Assembly: GCF_000972385.1 (NCBI RefSeq)
Contig: NZ_JXTE01000069.1
Coordinates: forward strand, 1-44,399
Source of the DNA: Streptomyces sp. WM6386
Lineage (GTDB): Bacteria; Actinomycetota; Actinomycetes; Streptomycetales; Streptomycetaceae
Length of the DNA stretch: 44,399 nt
Direction of reading: 5' to 3'
Position numbers and translations under genes: made by a program. Of this stretch, positions 23,300-31,360 are shown in pieces; the first letter of the stretch is position 1; the number at the start of each line of letters is the position of its first letter. The notes under the pieces were generated by a model. The model was not told the DNA's origin, made no database searches, and saw only the letters and a list, made by a program, of their open reading frames with translations.

Positions 23300-24486
23300 G
23301 GCCCGACCGTCACCTCCCCGACCACCAACTCGGCCTCCGCCTCCAGCACTTCACCCACCTGCTCCACCCGCTCCCCCAACTCCCGCTCCTGCCGCGCCGT
23401 GAGCCGCCGCAGCGGCTCCACCGTGACGGTCGTACGACGGCCCCGGCGCCGCTGATGCCAGACCCCGGCCACCACACCGTCGACCAGCAGCAGCGGAAAG
23501 TTGCCGGCCTGGCCGCCCGCCAGCGCCCGCTGGTACGCGGCACCGGGGAACAGCAGCTCACGGGGCTGGGCGGCGATGCCGTAGGCGTCGAAGTACGGCA
23601 GCAGTCGCACACCGCGCATCCGATCCCGATCCCTATCCCGGCCCCGATCCGGATCCCGGCCTCCGTCCCCGTCCCCGGGGACCTCCGTATCGCCCGCCAC
23701 CACCCAGGCCGCCGTCCCCTCGAAGTCGACCTCCTCGATCTCCCCGGCCTCCGTCATCCGCCCGAACAGGGCGCTCGACCAACCTCCGGGCGCCGCCAGC
23801 CACTTGGCGAACCACGCCGGGGTCGCGGGCCCGTAGGCGTGCAGATAGCTTCGTACGAGAGTCCGCACGGCGTCGTCCGCCGGCAGCGGGTCGAAGTGCG
23901 GCGGGCGGGTGTACGTCACCTTGCGGCCCCGGTTGGGGCCGAAGCACAGCGCGCCGGCCCAGCCCGCCCGGTGCAGCACCTGACGCCAGCGCGGCCACAG
24001 GGTCTGGAAGGCGGGCATCACCAGGTCACCGGCCCAGGCGCCGGTGCGCGCCACGACCTCCTCACTCAGCTCGTCCACGGTCAGGCACACCCCGTCCAGG
24101 GCGTCCCCGATCGCCGCCACGATCTGCCCGGCCTGCTCCTCGGTGACCCGTACGTCCGATGCGAAGACCGACCCGGCCGGGACGGCCGGCAACGCGGCGC
24201 ACCACAGCGGGAGTTCGGCCGTGGGAAGCAGATGGACGGTCCCGCGCGGGCCGTGCGTCTTCACCAGCGACCGGTCCTCCCAGAGCGCCGCGCGCACGTC
24301 CGCCCGTGTCCTCCCCTCGGTCCGCACCCCGACCGACAACTCGGCAGCGGACAGCACCTGCGCATGCGCCCCGAGCATCGTGGCGACCACCTCGGCGACC
24401 GGGACGCCCGGCTCCGCGGAAGTGGCCAAGAACTGCCGTTCGATTCGGCGTGCGCTTGCCTCGGTCCATGTGATCCTCACCGTCAT
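23290..24486 (-). CDS. AlkZ/YcaQ-like winged-helix DNA-binding protein
   Basis: A 398-residue protein of the HTH_42 family, which includes DNA glycosylases AlkZ and YcaQ. Visible features: MLGAHAQVLSAAELSVGVR near the N terminus (the region holding the catalytic QxQ or related motif in AlkZ), DRSLVKTHGPRGTVHLLP, and PYFDAYGIAAQPRELLFPG in the C-terminal half. The strict AlkZ QxQ is not evident, so glycosylase activity is uncertain. A low-complexity Asp/Arg repeat (about residues 275-295) is inserted before the PYFDAYG block. It may protect against DNA lesions or may be a regulator. Confidence 0.88.
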   Translation of the reverse strand: MTVRITWTEASARRIERQFLATSAEPGVPVAEVVATMLGAHAQVLSAAELSVGVRTEGRTRADVRAALWEDRSLVKTHGPRGTVHLLPTAELPLWCAALPAVPAGSVFASDVRVTEEQAGQIVAAIGDALDGVCLTVDELSEEVVARTGAWAGDLVMPAFQTLWPRWRQVLHRAGWAGALCFGPNRGRKVTYTRPPHFDPLPADDAVRTLVRSYLHAYGPATPAWFAKWLAAPGGWSSALFGRMTEAGEIEEVDFEGTAAWVVAGDTEVPGDGDGGRDPDRGRDRDRDRMRGVRLLPYFDAYGIAAQPRELLFPGAAYQRALAGGQAGNFPLLLVDGVVAGVWHQRRRGRRTTVTVEPLRRLTARQERELGERVEQVGEVLEAEAELVVGEVTVGPHA

Positions 24487-24719
24487 GATGCGACGCTAGG
24501 CCGGATCGAGGTCAGCCGCTGTCCTCTATGGGGACGCCCGAAGAGCGGAAGTCATCGCCGTTGGGCAAATCGGGCAATCAGCGCATCTATCCCCCATTCC
24601 CCCTTCGCATCCATGGGATTCACGAGGTTTCCACATCGTTATCACCGTCAACTCGCTTCTTACCTTGATCCCACGTAAGTTCAGACCAAGGTAATTCGCG
24701 TGAGCAAAGCTGCGCGGGC

Positions 24720-24752
24720 GGCACCGCGCAGTGGAGGGGGCTGCGCGGTGCC
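24720..24752. terminator. 12-bp stem hairpin in intergenic DNA
   Basis: GGCACCGCGCAG and its exact complement CTGCGCGGTGCC flank a 9-base loop. No gene ends here, so its purpose is unclear; it could end a transcript starting nearby or be an RNA element. Confidence 0.6.
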
Positions 24753-25009
24753 CTGCCTTCGCAGCTCACCGGCCTCGCCGCCCGGCCGCTGTCCGGCGTC
24801 AAGCGGAGGTTCGCGGCCGGGTCACCCACGTGGGGGACACGGGAACAAGTCGCCGAGCATCCCGGCAAGCCGCCCCAAAGCCTCCGGATCTCCGCAGAAC
24901 CCACCCGATTGCCTTGGGAATCCGCCGTGATTCGGCCATGAATCCTCCATGAACGGGGCCTTTCCAGGCCATCGGCCCGTCGTCGCCCGACTCCGGAGAG
25001 TAGTTGTGG

Positions 25010-25103
25010 CACGCCGATGCGCGCAGCATCACTTACGAAGGGTTATGGTGGAAACCCCCCCTCGGGCCGGTCCGTCTCCCCCCCACGGACCGGCCCGTTT
25101 TTT
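25010..25103 (+). ncRNA. Candidate C-rich small RNA (6C-like) upstream of uppS
   Basis: Two runs of seven C lie at 25055-25061 and 25078-25084. The second is the loop of a perfect 13-bp terminator hairpin ending in T6 (stem 25063-25075 and 25085-25097). The first sits next to a short GGGTT/AACCC stem (25040-25044, 25053-25057). A GATGC/GCATC hairpin precedes it. The actinobacterial 6C RNA family is defined by two stem-loops with C runs and a terminator end. Fit is by layout; I cannot confirm the family. No protein gene ends before the terminator, which supports an independent RNA. Confidence 0.55.
25063..25103 (+). terminator. Rho-independent terminator before uppS
   Basis: A 13-bp perfect stem (CGGGCCGGTCCGT and complement) with a loop of C residues, followed by TTTTTT at 25098-25103. 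It would end a plus-strand transcript about 125 bp before uppS. Confidence 0.85.
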
Positions 25104-25228
25104 GTGCGCAGACGTGCGGCTCCGCCGTGTTGGCGTGAGCGGCAACTCGACCCGCGCTCAAGTCTTCCTCCACCGCACCGGTAGGCTTCCGCCCGCGGGG
25201 ACCGCCGTACGGAGGGGCTGACAAGAAC

Positions 25229-26002
25229 GTGAACCTGCGCGACAAGCTGCGCGGCCTGCTGGTCAGGCTGTACGCGCGCCGGGTGGAAGGCCACCTGGAC
25301 CACGCTCAGGTGCCGGGGCACATCGGCGTCATCATGGATGGCAACCGCCGCTGGGCGAAGGCCGCCGGCTCCACCACCGTGCACGGTCACCGCGCTGGAG
25401 CCGAAAAGATCGAGGAGTTCCTCGGCTGGTGCTCCGAGACCGAAGTCGAGGTCGTCACCCTCTGGCTGCTGTCGACGGACAACTTCGACCGGCCCCAGGA
25501 CGAGCTCGGCCCGCTGCTCGGCATCATCGAGGACGTCGTGCGCACCCTGGCCGCGGATGGCCGCTGGCGGGTGCACCACGTCGGCACCCCCGACCTGCTG
25601 CCCTCCCAGATGCAGATGGCGCTGAAGGAGGCGGCGGAGGCGACGGCACACGTCGACGGGATACTCGTCAACCTCGCCATCGGCTACGGCGGTCGCCAGG
25701 AGATCGTGGACGCCATGCGGTCGATGATGCTCGACGCCGCCGACAAGGGAACCTCGATCGAGGATCTCGCCGAGTCCGTCACCATCGACGCGATCGGCCG
25801 TCATCTCTACACCGGCGACCAGCCCCACCCCGACCTGGTGATCCGCACCAGCGGCGAGCAGCGGCTGTCCGGATTCATGCTGTGGCAGACGGCCCACTCC
25901 GAGTACTACTTCTGTGACGTCTTCTGGCCGGCCTTCCGCAAGGTCGACTTCCTGCGCGCCCTGCGCGACTACGCGGCACGGCATCGCCGCTACGGCGGTT
26001 AA
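25229..26002 (+). CDS. uppS: Isoprenyl (undecaprenyl-type) diphosphate synthase
   Basis: A 257-residue cis-prenyltransferase that extends isoprenyl diphosphates with isopentenyl diphosphate to make the lipid carrier for peptidoglycan. The substrate-binding Asp37 lies in HIGVIMDGNRRWAK. Other signatures are VTLWLLSTDNFDRP, NLAIGYGGRQEI and the C-terminal DLVIRTSGEQRLSGFMLWQ. The GTG at 25229 has GGAGGGG about 11 bases upstream. The upstream terminator isolates it from earlier transcription. Product chain length cannot be read from sequence. Downstream, a 92-bp gap leads to a small ORF and phoH. Confidence 0.94.
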   Translation: MNLRDKLRGLLVRLYARRVEGHLDHAQVPGHIGVIMDGNRRWAKAAGSTTVHGHRAGAEKIEEFLGWCSETEVEVVTLWLLSTDNFDRPQDELGPLLGIIEDVVRTLAADGRWRVHHVGTPDLLPSQMQMALKEAAEATAHVDGILVNLAIGYGGRQEIVDAMRSMMLDAADKGTSIEDLAESVTIDAIGRHLYTGDQPHPDLVIRTSGEQRLSGFMLWQTAHSEYYFCDVFWPAFRKVDFLRALRDYAARHRRYGG

Positions 26003-26093
26003 GGCGCGCCGCGAGCGCCCGGCCTACCCCGTTTGGGGCGGAAGTAACAAGGAGTTCACCAGCGCGCCGTCCCAGGCATCGGCATGGCGGCGC

Positions 26094-26330
26094 ATGTTCG
26101 AGGGCATAAGCCAAGCAGGTCGACGCCCGAACCACGGGTGTCGGATCTCAGCGGACGGCACCGGAGCCGTTCGCCCGGGAGGCCCTTTGCACCAGCTCGA
26201 CCGTGCGGTCTCAGCACGGAAGAAGCAGTGGAGGGCCGGTCTCCGGCCCGTGCATCGCGGCCGTCGATCGGTCCAGCTCCACTCCGTCGCTCCCCGACCT
26301 CATCCGAGGGGGTACGTCCTTCCGTGGTGA
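26094..26330 (+). CDS. Possible small ORF coupled to the PIN-PhoH gene (phoAT-like position)
   Basis: An open frame of 78 codons from ATG 26094 ends at TGA 26328-26330, forming a GTGA overlap with a GTG at 26327 within the start region of the PIN-PhoH gene. In mycobacteria a small antitoxin gene overlaps the 5' end of phoH2 in the same way. The predicted peptide is basic, Arg/Gly-rich, and shows no family I recognise. No good ribosome site precedes the ATG. In GC-rich DNA such frames arise by chance, so the evidence is position only. It fills the 321-bp gap between uppS and phoH. Confidence 0.3.
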   Translation: MFEGISQAGRRPNHGCRISADGTGAVRPGGPLHQLDRAVSARKKQWRAGLRPVHRGRRSVQLHSVAPRPHPRGYVLPW

Positions 26331-27649
26331 CCAGCACAAAGCGCCGTATGCCAGACCGGCGCACCTATGTTCTCGACACCAGCGTTCTGCTGGCCGACCC
26401 GAACGCCCTGAACCGCTTCGACGAGCACGAGGTCGTGCTCCCCATCGTCGTGGTGACGGAACTGGAGGCCAAGCGGCACCATCCCGAGCTCGGTTACTTC
26501 GCCCGGCAGGCCCTGCGGCTGCTCGACGAGTTCCGGGTGCGGCACGGCCGCCTCGACGCCCCCATCCCGATCGGGGAACTCGGCGGAACCGTCCGTGTCG
26601 AGCTCAATCACTCGGACCCCAGCGTGCTGCCCAGCGGCTACCGCCTGGGGGACAACGACTCCCGCATCCTCGCGGTCGCCCGCAATCTGCAGGCCGAGGG
26701 ATTCGACGTCACCGTCGTCTCGAAGGACCTCCCGCTCAGGATCAAGGCGTCCTCGGTCGGTCTCCTCGCCGAGGAGTACCGGGCCGAACTCGCCATCACG
26801 GGCTCCTCCGGCTGGACCGGAATGTCCGAACTGACCCTGCCGGGCGAACAGGTGGACATCCTCTTCGAGGAAGGCCATGTGTACGTCCCCGAGGCCGCCG
26901 ATCTGCCCGTGCACACGGGTCTGACGATCCAGTCCGAGCGCGGCAAGGCGCTGGGGCGGGTCAGTCCCGAGGGCAACATCCGCCTGGTGCGCGGTGATCG
27001 GGAGGCGTTCGGCATCAAGGGGCGGAGCGCGGAGCAGCGCATCGCGCTGGACATCCTGCTCGACCCGGACATCGGGATCGTGTCGATGGGCGGCCGCGCC
27101 GGCACCGGCAAGTCGGCGCTCGCGCTGTGCGCGGGTCTGGAGGCGGTCCTGGAGCGCCGCCAGCACCAGAAGGTCATGGTCTTCCGTCCGCTGTACGCGG
27201 TGGGCGGGCAGGAGCTGGGCTATCTGCCGGGCTCCGAGTCCGAGAAGATGAGCCCCTGGGCGCAGGCGGTCTTCGACACGCTGTCCGCGGTCGCCAGCCG
27301 CGAGGTCATCGAGGAGGTCACCGCGCGCGGGATGCTCGAGGTCCTGCCCCTCACCCACATCCGCGGACGCTCACTGCACGACGCGTTCGTGATCGTGGAC
27401 GAGGCGCAGTCGCTGGAACGGAATGTACTTCTCACCGTTCTGTCCCGAATCGGTGCCAATTCGCGGGTGGTGCTCACCCATGACGTGGCCCAGCGGGACA
27501 ACCTGAGGGTGGGTCGCTACGACGGTGTCGTCGCCGTCGTGGAGAAGCTGAAGGGGCATCCGCTCTTCGCCCACGTCACGCTGACGCGGTCCGAGAGGTC
27601 CCAGATCGCCGCCCTTGTGACCGAAATGCTGGAGGACGGGCACATCTGA
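26324..27649 (+). CDS. PIN-PhoH family protein (PhoH2-like RNase/ATPase)
   Basis: A 441-residue cytoplasmic protein with an N-terminal PIN nuclease domain (Asp18 in YVLDTSVL, Glu46 in VVTELEAK, and the [11 protein letters not shown] acidic cluster near 109-112) fused to a PhoH-type ATPase. Walker A is GRAGTGKS at 257-264 and Walker B VIVDEAQ at about 358-364. Mycobacterial relatives are RNA helicase-nucleases paired with a small antitoxin. GTGs at 26324 and 26327 are adjacent; GAGGGGG lies 11-14 bases upstream. Continuing open frame to 26084 looks non-coding. Length is normal. Confidence 0.93.
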   Translation: MVTSTKRRMPDRRTYVLDTSVLLADPNALNRFDEHEVVLPIVVVTELEAKRHHPELGYFARQALRLLDEFRVRHGRLDAPIPIGELGGTVRVELNHSDPSVLPSGYRLGDNDSRILAVARNLQAEGFDVTVVSKDLPLRIKASSVGLLAEEYRAELAITGSSGWTGMSELTLPGEQVDILFEEGHVYVPEAADLPVHTGLTIQSERGKALGRVSPEGNIRLVRGDREAFGIKGRSAEQRIALDILLDPDIGIVSMGGRAGTGKSALALCAGLEAVLERRQHQKVMVFRPLYAVGGQELGYLPGSESEKMSPWAQAVFDTLSAVASREVIEEVTARGMLEVLPLTHIRGRSLHDAFVIVDEAQSLERNVLLTVLSRIGANSRVVLTHDVAQRDNLRVGRYDGVVAVVEKLKGHPLFAHVTLTRSERSQIAALVTEMLEDGHI

Positions 27650-28068
27650 CCCTGTCGTCCAAGTTCATAAGGGTTACGCAGTAGTTGGCGCCGTCCGGAA
27701 AGGCAGTGAGCCTAGCCGGGCGGCGCCTCGGCGTGTGCGGGTTTCCTGAAATCCCCTGGGGCAAACGAGGTGTGAGCTTTCACACGCAACTCAGAATTGC
27801 CACTCGCCGTCTGGTTACGGCAGAGTCTCACTCCTGTCAGGCCCCGCATACGACACATCTGTACCCCCAGCGGTACGGCACCACAGCAACACCAGCTTCA
27901 ACTCCATAATCGACGTCGTATGCCGCCCGAGCACCATGCGGCGCCTCCCTCACGGGAGTTGCCCACCGGGCCCGAACCTCCCGTGACCCAGCAGTTGGGA
28001 GGTCAGCGTCAGGGGCAAGATTGCGTCCGCCAGGGTCACCGAAGCGGGCGATGCTGGAAGGAAACCGT
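27650..28068. other. 419-bp gap between phoH and the transglycosylase gene
   Basis: No real gene is seen; short frames on both strands lack family features. It contains a 16-bp palindrome at 27770-27785. It is probably the promoter and long leader of the downstream secreted protein. I looked for a c-di-AMP (ydaO-type) riboswitch, often found before such cell-wall genes, and did not find its conserved blocks. Confidence 0.6.
27770..27785. promoter_or_regulatory. Palindrome GTGTGA-N4-TCACAC
   Basis: A perfect 6-bp inverted repeat with a 4-base spacer, about 285 bp before the lytic transglycosylase-like gene. It looks like an operator for a dimeric regulator. The spacer is two bases too short for a canonical CRP site. 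Confidence 0.5.
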
Positions 28069-28752
28069 GTGAGTCCGATTTCGGTCCGGGGATTCGCAGT
28101 GGCCTCTGCCACCGCGGTCACCGCTGTCGGAAGCGTCGTCGGCGTTGCCTCGGGCAGCACCGCGCAGACGAACGACGCCGAGGCGGCAGTAGCCGATTCG
28201 ACGCTCCTCGCGGACATACCCGCGGGCCAGCAGGCCCAGGTGCAGACCGCGTCCCTGACGCAGCAGGCCAATGTCCAGGCCATCGCCGCCGACGCGAGCG
28301 CCAAGAAGGACGCCGAGGAATCGGCTCGCAAGGCTGCTGCCCAGTCGGCTGTCGAGAAGAAGGAAGCCGCCGAGAAGGCGGCGCAGGACGCCAAGGAGCG
28401 CGCCGAGGCCAAGGCCGCCGCCTCCCGTGACTCCTCCAGCTTCCCCGTCCAGAGCTCGTACACCATTGCGCAGATCCAGGCGATGGCGCGCCAAATGGTG
28501 CCGAGCGGTCAGTGGACGTGCTTCAGCAACATCGTGGACCACGAGTCCAGCTGGAAGTACACGGCGGTCAACGCCTCCTCCGGCGCCTACGGTCTCTTCC
28601 AGGCTCTGCCCGGCTCCAAGATGTCCTCCGTGGGATCGGACTGGCAGACCAACCCGGCCACCCAGATCAAGTGGGGCCTCAACTACATGGACAGCCGCTA
28701 CGGCAGCCCGTGCGAGGCCTGGTCCTTCTGGCAGGCCAACCACTGGTACTAG
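28069..28752 (+). CDS. Secreted transglycosylase SLT-like domain protein
   Basis: A 227-residue exported protein. The GTG at 28069 has GGAAGGA six bases upstream; an in-frame ATG at 28051 lies before that ribosome site. A signal peptide (about 1-32) is followed by a long Ala/Lys/Glu-rich coiled-coil region (about 70-125) and a C-terminal lysozyme-like domain (about 140-227). The domain shows IVDHESSWKYTAVNASSGAYGLFQALPG, where the Glu of HESS is the predicted catalytic residue, and ends in EAWSFWQANHWY. Proteins of this type cleave peptidoglycan glycan strands or, in rpf-like forms, promote germination and growth. A terminator follows. Confidence 0.9.
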   Translation: MSPISVRGFAVASATAVTAVGSVVGVASGSTAQTNDAEAAVADSTLLADIPAGQQAQVQTASLTQQANVQAIAADASAKKDAEESARKAAAQSAVEKKEAAEKAAQDAKERAEAKAAASRDSSSFPVQSSYTIAQIQAMARQMVPSGQWTCFSNIVDHESSWKYTAVNASSGAYGLFQALPGSKMSSVGSDWQTNPATQIKWGLNYMDSRYGSPCEAWSFWQANHWY

Positions 28753-28788
28753 AGCCGCTCGGCCACCGGCCGACGCTCAACCCCGCGC

Positions 28789-28817
28789 AGCCCCTCACCG
28801 TCCTACGGTGGGGGGCT
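28789..28817 (+). terminator. Hairpin terminator after the transglycosylase gene
   Basis: A 12-bp stem with one T-G wobble (AGCCCCTCACCG with CGGTGGGGGGCT) and a 5-base loop, followed by TT. Confidence 0.75.
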
Positions 28818-28905
28818 TTCGCCCTGTTGTACGGTCTGACGGACGACTCACAGGCTCCAGGGGGGAGTGGTGGGGAAAGACGGGGGAAAGGGACGGACAC
28901 GGATC

Positions 28906-30231
28906 ATGTCGCGAGTGCCTGAGTGGCTCGGTCGGCTCGGCCACGGACTGACCGAGATGGGCGACCGCCTGGACGAGCGCCGCGCGGAGGCGGAGCGCGA
29001 GGAGGCCGAGCCTCCCGAGGAGCCCCCGCCGCCCGCCGATGACGTGCCCCCCGATCCCGTTCCCCGCCCCGATCCCGCGCAGGTCGTCCCGTGGGGCATG
29101 CGCGTCGCCGCCGAGGCCGGCTGGCGGCTGCTCGTCCTGGCGGGCACGGTCTGGGTCCTCATGCGGGTCATCAGCGCCGTACAACTCGTCGTCCTCGCCT
29201 TCGTGGCCGCGCTTCTGATCACCGCGCTGCTCCAGCCGACGGTGGCGTGGCTGCGGCGCTACGGCGTCCCGCGCGGCCTCGCGACCGCGCTCACCGCGAT
29301 CCTCGGCTTCGTCGTCATGGGCCTGATCGGGTGGTTCGTGACCTGGCAGGTCATGGAGAACATCGACAATGTCTCCGACCAGGTCCAGGACGGCATCGAC
29401 GAGTTGCGCAACTGGCTGCTCAACAGCCCGTTCCATGTCACGGACAAGCAGATCAACGACATCGCCGAGAACCTGCGGGAAGCGGTCGGCGCGAACACGG
29501 ACCAGATCACGTCGGCCGGCCTGGAAGGCGTGACGGTCGTCGTCGAGGCGCTGACGGGCATCCTGCTCGCCGCCTTCTCGACGCTCTTCCTGCTCTACGA
29601 CGGCAAGCGCATCTGGGAGTGGACGCTGAAGCTGGTGCCGGCGGCGGCGCGGCCCGGCGTCGCGGGTGCGGGTCCGCGCGCGTGGCGCACGCTGACCGCC
29701 TATGTGCGCGGCACGGTGATAGTGGCTCTGATCGACGCCGTCTTCATCGGCCTCGGCATCTACTTCCTGGGCGTCCCGATGGCCGTTCCGCTGGCGGTCT
29801 TCATCTTCCTGTTCGCGTTCATCCCGCTGGTGGGCGCGGTCGTCTCGGGCGCGCTGGCGGTGGTGGTCGCGCTGGTGACACAGGGCGTGTTCACGGCGGT
29901 CATGTCCCTGGCGGTCGTGCTGGCGGTGCAGCAGATCGAGGGGCACATCCTCCAGCCGTTCATCCTGGGCCGCGCGGTCCGGGTCCACCCGCTGGCCGTG
30001 GTCCTGTCCGTCGCCGCGGGCGGCATGATCGCCGGGATCGGCGGCGCGGTGGTCGCGGTGCCCTTGGTCGCGGTGACCAACACGGTGGTCGGCTATCTGC
30101 GCTCGTACTCCCGGGAACAGGCCCTGAAGCAGTCGCCTCGGCCACGGGGCGCCACGGCGATGGACGTCGCCCCCGCGCCCCCTCCGACGGACGACACCGG
30201 CCCCAAGGAGGGCCCCGCCCACCAGGGGTGA
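28906..30231 (+). CDS. AI-2E family transporter (TqsA/PerM-like)
   Basis: A 441-residue inner-membrane protein if started at the ATG 28906 (MSRVPEWLG); a GTG at 28867 adds 13 residues and is also plausible. A Pro/Glu-rich cytoplasmic N terminus is followed by about eight membrane helices, a periplasmic-type helical segment between helices 3 and 4 (about 150-205), and the conserved C-terminal LFAFIPLVGAVVSGALAV and IEGHILQPFILG motifs of the AI-2E transporter family. Members export small molecules or ions; the substrate here is unknown. The Pro-rich cytoplasmic tails at both ends are common in actinobacterial members. Confidence 0.9.
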   Translation: MSRVPEWLGRLGHGLTEMGDRLDERRAEAEREEAEPPEEPPPPADDVPPDPVPRPDPAQVVPWGMRVAAEAGWRLLVLAGTVWVLMRVISAVQLVVLAFVAALLITALLQPTVAWLRRYGVPRGLATALTAILGFVVMGLIGWFVTWQVMENIDNVSDQVQDGIDELRNWLLNSPFHVTDKQINDIAENLREAVGANTDQITSAGLEGVTVVVEALTGILLAAFSTLFLLYDGKRIWEWTLKLVPAAARPGVAGAGPRAWRTLTAYVRGTVIVALIDAVFIGLGIYFLGVPMAVPLAVFIFLFAFIPLVGAVVSGALAVVVALVTQGVFTAVMSLAVVLAVQQIEGHILQPFILGRAVRVHPLAVVLSVAAGGMIAGIGGAVVAVPLVAVTNTVVGYLRSYSREQALKQSPRPRGATAMDVAPAPPPTDDTGPKEGPAHQG

Positions 30232-30415
30232 GCGAGGCCCGCCTGGGAATCGTTCAAATGAGCGCCGAACAAAGCGAATTGAACGGCTCTACGCTTCAAT
30301 TTCCGTCAGCTGGGAGCAGCTCGGAATAACCCGGCCGAAATATGCCTCACGGCTGATACACATACCCCCCTCAGTGCTACGCGCCAGGCGTATGTGCGAA
30401 ATGCCAGGGGGAGTG

Positions 30416-31270
30416 ATGTCGGGCCTTCGCGACCCCTTCGACCTCGACCAGGTCGGTCACGACCTGCTGGCGCACGCCCTGACGCTGTGCGGGCGGGAGG
30501 AGTTCACCGGGGAGCTGAGGGTGGCCGGAGCGCCCGGCGGCACCCTCCATCTGCGCAACGGGCTCGTCGTGGGTGCGCAGAGTCCCGGCGCCCCCGGACC
30601 CGAGGCGCTGCTGCTGCGCTCGGGCCGGGTCAGCGGGGAGGAATGGGCCGCGCTGGTACGGGAGTCGGGCGGGGCGCGCTGGCCGGCGGCCGGGCTGATC
30701 GCGCGTGGCTATGCCGGGGCCGCCCAGCTCAGGGTCGTGTGTGTGATGGCGCTGCACGACGCGGTCTTCGCGGTCCTCGCCGGCCGGGTGCACGGCTGTG
30801 AACGCGTCGCCGAGACCGAGCCGTTCGCCACGGTCGCCGTCGGCGAGGCGTCGAACCGGCTGCTCCAGGAGGGCGTCCGGAGGCTCACCGCCCTGGCCGC
30901 GCTGCCGCACCCCGTACACCCCGACCGGGAGCGCCCGCATCCGGTCCCGGGCATGGACGCCGGCCCTCTCACCGCGCTCCACCGCGAGCTGCTCTCCCAC
31001 GCCGATGGCCGCAGCACCGCCCGTGACCTGGCCTTCCGCACCGGGCGCGGCGTCTACACCGTCACCGTCGAGATGGCCCGGATGCTCGGCGAGGGACTTC
31101 TGGAGTGCGCCGCGTCACCCACCCCGATCCCGGTCCGCCCCCTCCCCGGCGGCCAGGGGGTGCGGCAGCGCGATCCGTCGCCTCCCGCCACCCCGCCTCT
31201 CGGCCCCGGCACCCTGCCCCGCCGTAAACCCGGCGGATTCTTCCGGCTGCGAAACGGAGCCCCCAAATGA
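30416..31270 (+). CDS. DUF4388-like protein of a roadblock cassette
   Basis: A 284-residue cytoplasmic protein. The ATG at 30416 has AGGGGGA just upstream. The N-terminal region (about 15-110) has REEFTGELRVAGAPGGTLHLRNGLVVGAQSP, the pattern of DUF4388/PATAN domains that link to roadblock and GTPase proteins. A second alpha-helical region (about 175-225) resembles a winged-helix or similar DNA-binding/effector layout (STARDLAFRTGRGVYTVTVEMARMLGEGLL). The C-terminal 50 residues are Pro/Arg-rich. Two roadblock-type genes follow directly. It probably acts as a signalling partner. Exact biochemical role is unknown. Confidence 0.8.
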   Translation: MSGLRDPFDLDQVGHDLLAHALTLCGREEFTGELRVAGAPGGTLHLRNGLVVGAQSPGAPGPEALLLRSGRVSGEEWAALVRESGGARWPAAGLIARGYAGAAQLRVVCVMALHDAVFAVLAGRVHGCERVAETEPFATVAVGEASNRLLQEGVRRLTALAALPHPVHPDRERPHPVPGMDAGPLTALHRELLSHADGRSTARDLAFRTGRGVYTVTVEMARMLGEGLLECAASPTPIPVRPLPGGQGVRQRDPSPPATPPLGPGTLPRRKPGGFFRLRNGAPK

Positions 31271-31281
31271 GCCCCCAAATG
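31258..31281 (+). repeat. Tandem 12-bp repeat across the DUF4388 stop codon
   Basis: AGCCCCCAAATG occurs twice in a row, and the stop codon TGA lies at the junction. A weaker third copy follows. It looks like local slippage at the end of the gene. Confidence 0.8.
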
Positions 31282-31360
31282 GGCCCCAAAAAAAGCCCCA
31301 CAAAGATCCCTCGAATGAAGAAGCCGAACAGATCCGAACAGAAATAGGGGAGTTGAATAC

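Larger units (their letters stand above)
24487..25228. other. 742-bp stretch without a recognisable protein gene
   Basis: No reading frame here shows family resemblance or proper start signals. It contains a hairpin at 24720-24752 and a C-rich RNA candidate with a T-tailed terminator at 25010-25103, described separately. The remainder looks like upstream DNA of the AlkZ-like gene and of uppS. Confidence 0.7.

Noticed and set aside
27770..27785. CRP site
   Set aside because: Spacing between TGTGA and TCACA is four bases rather than six.
27650..28068. c-di-AMP (ydaO-type) riboswitch
   Set aside because: The conserved GGGG-AACC and GGGGTGAA-type blocks were not found.
28021..28068. Upstream start for the transglycosylase-like protein
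   Set aside because: The GTG at 28069 has a good ribosome site and starts a proper signal peptide.
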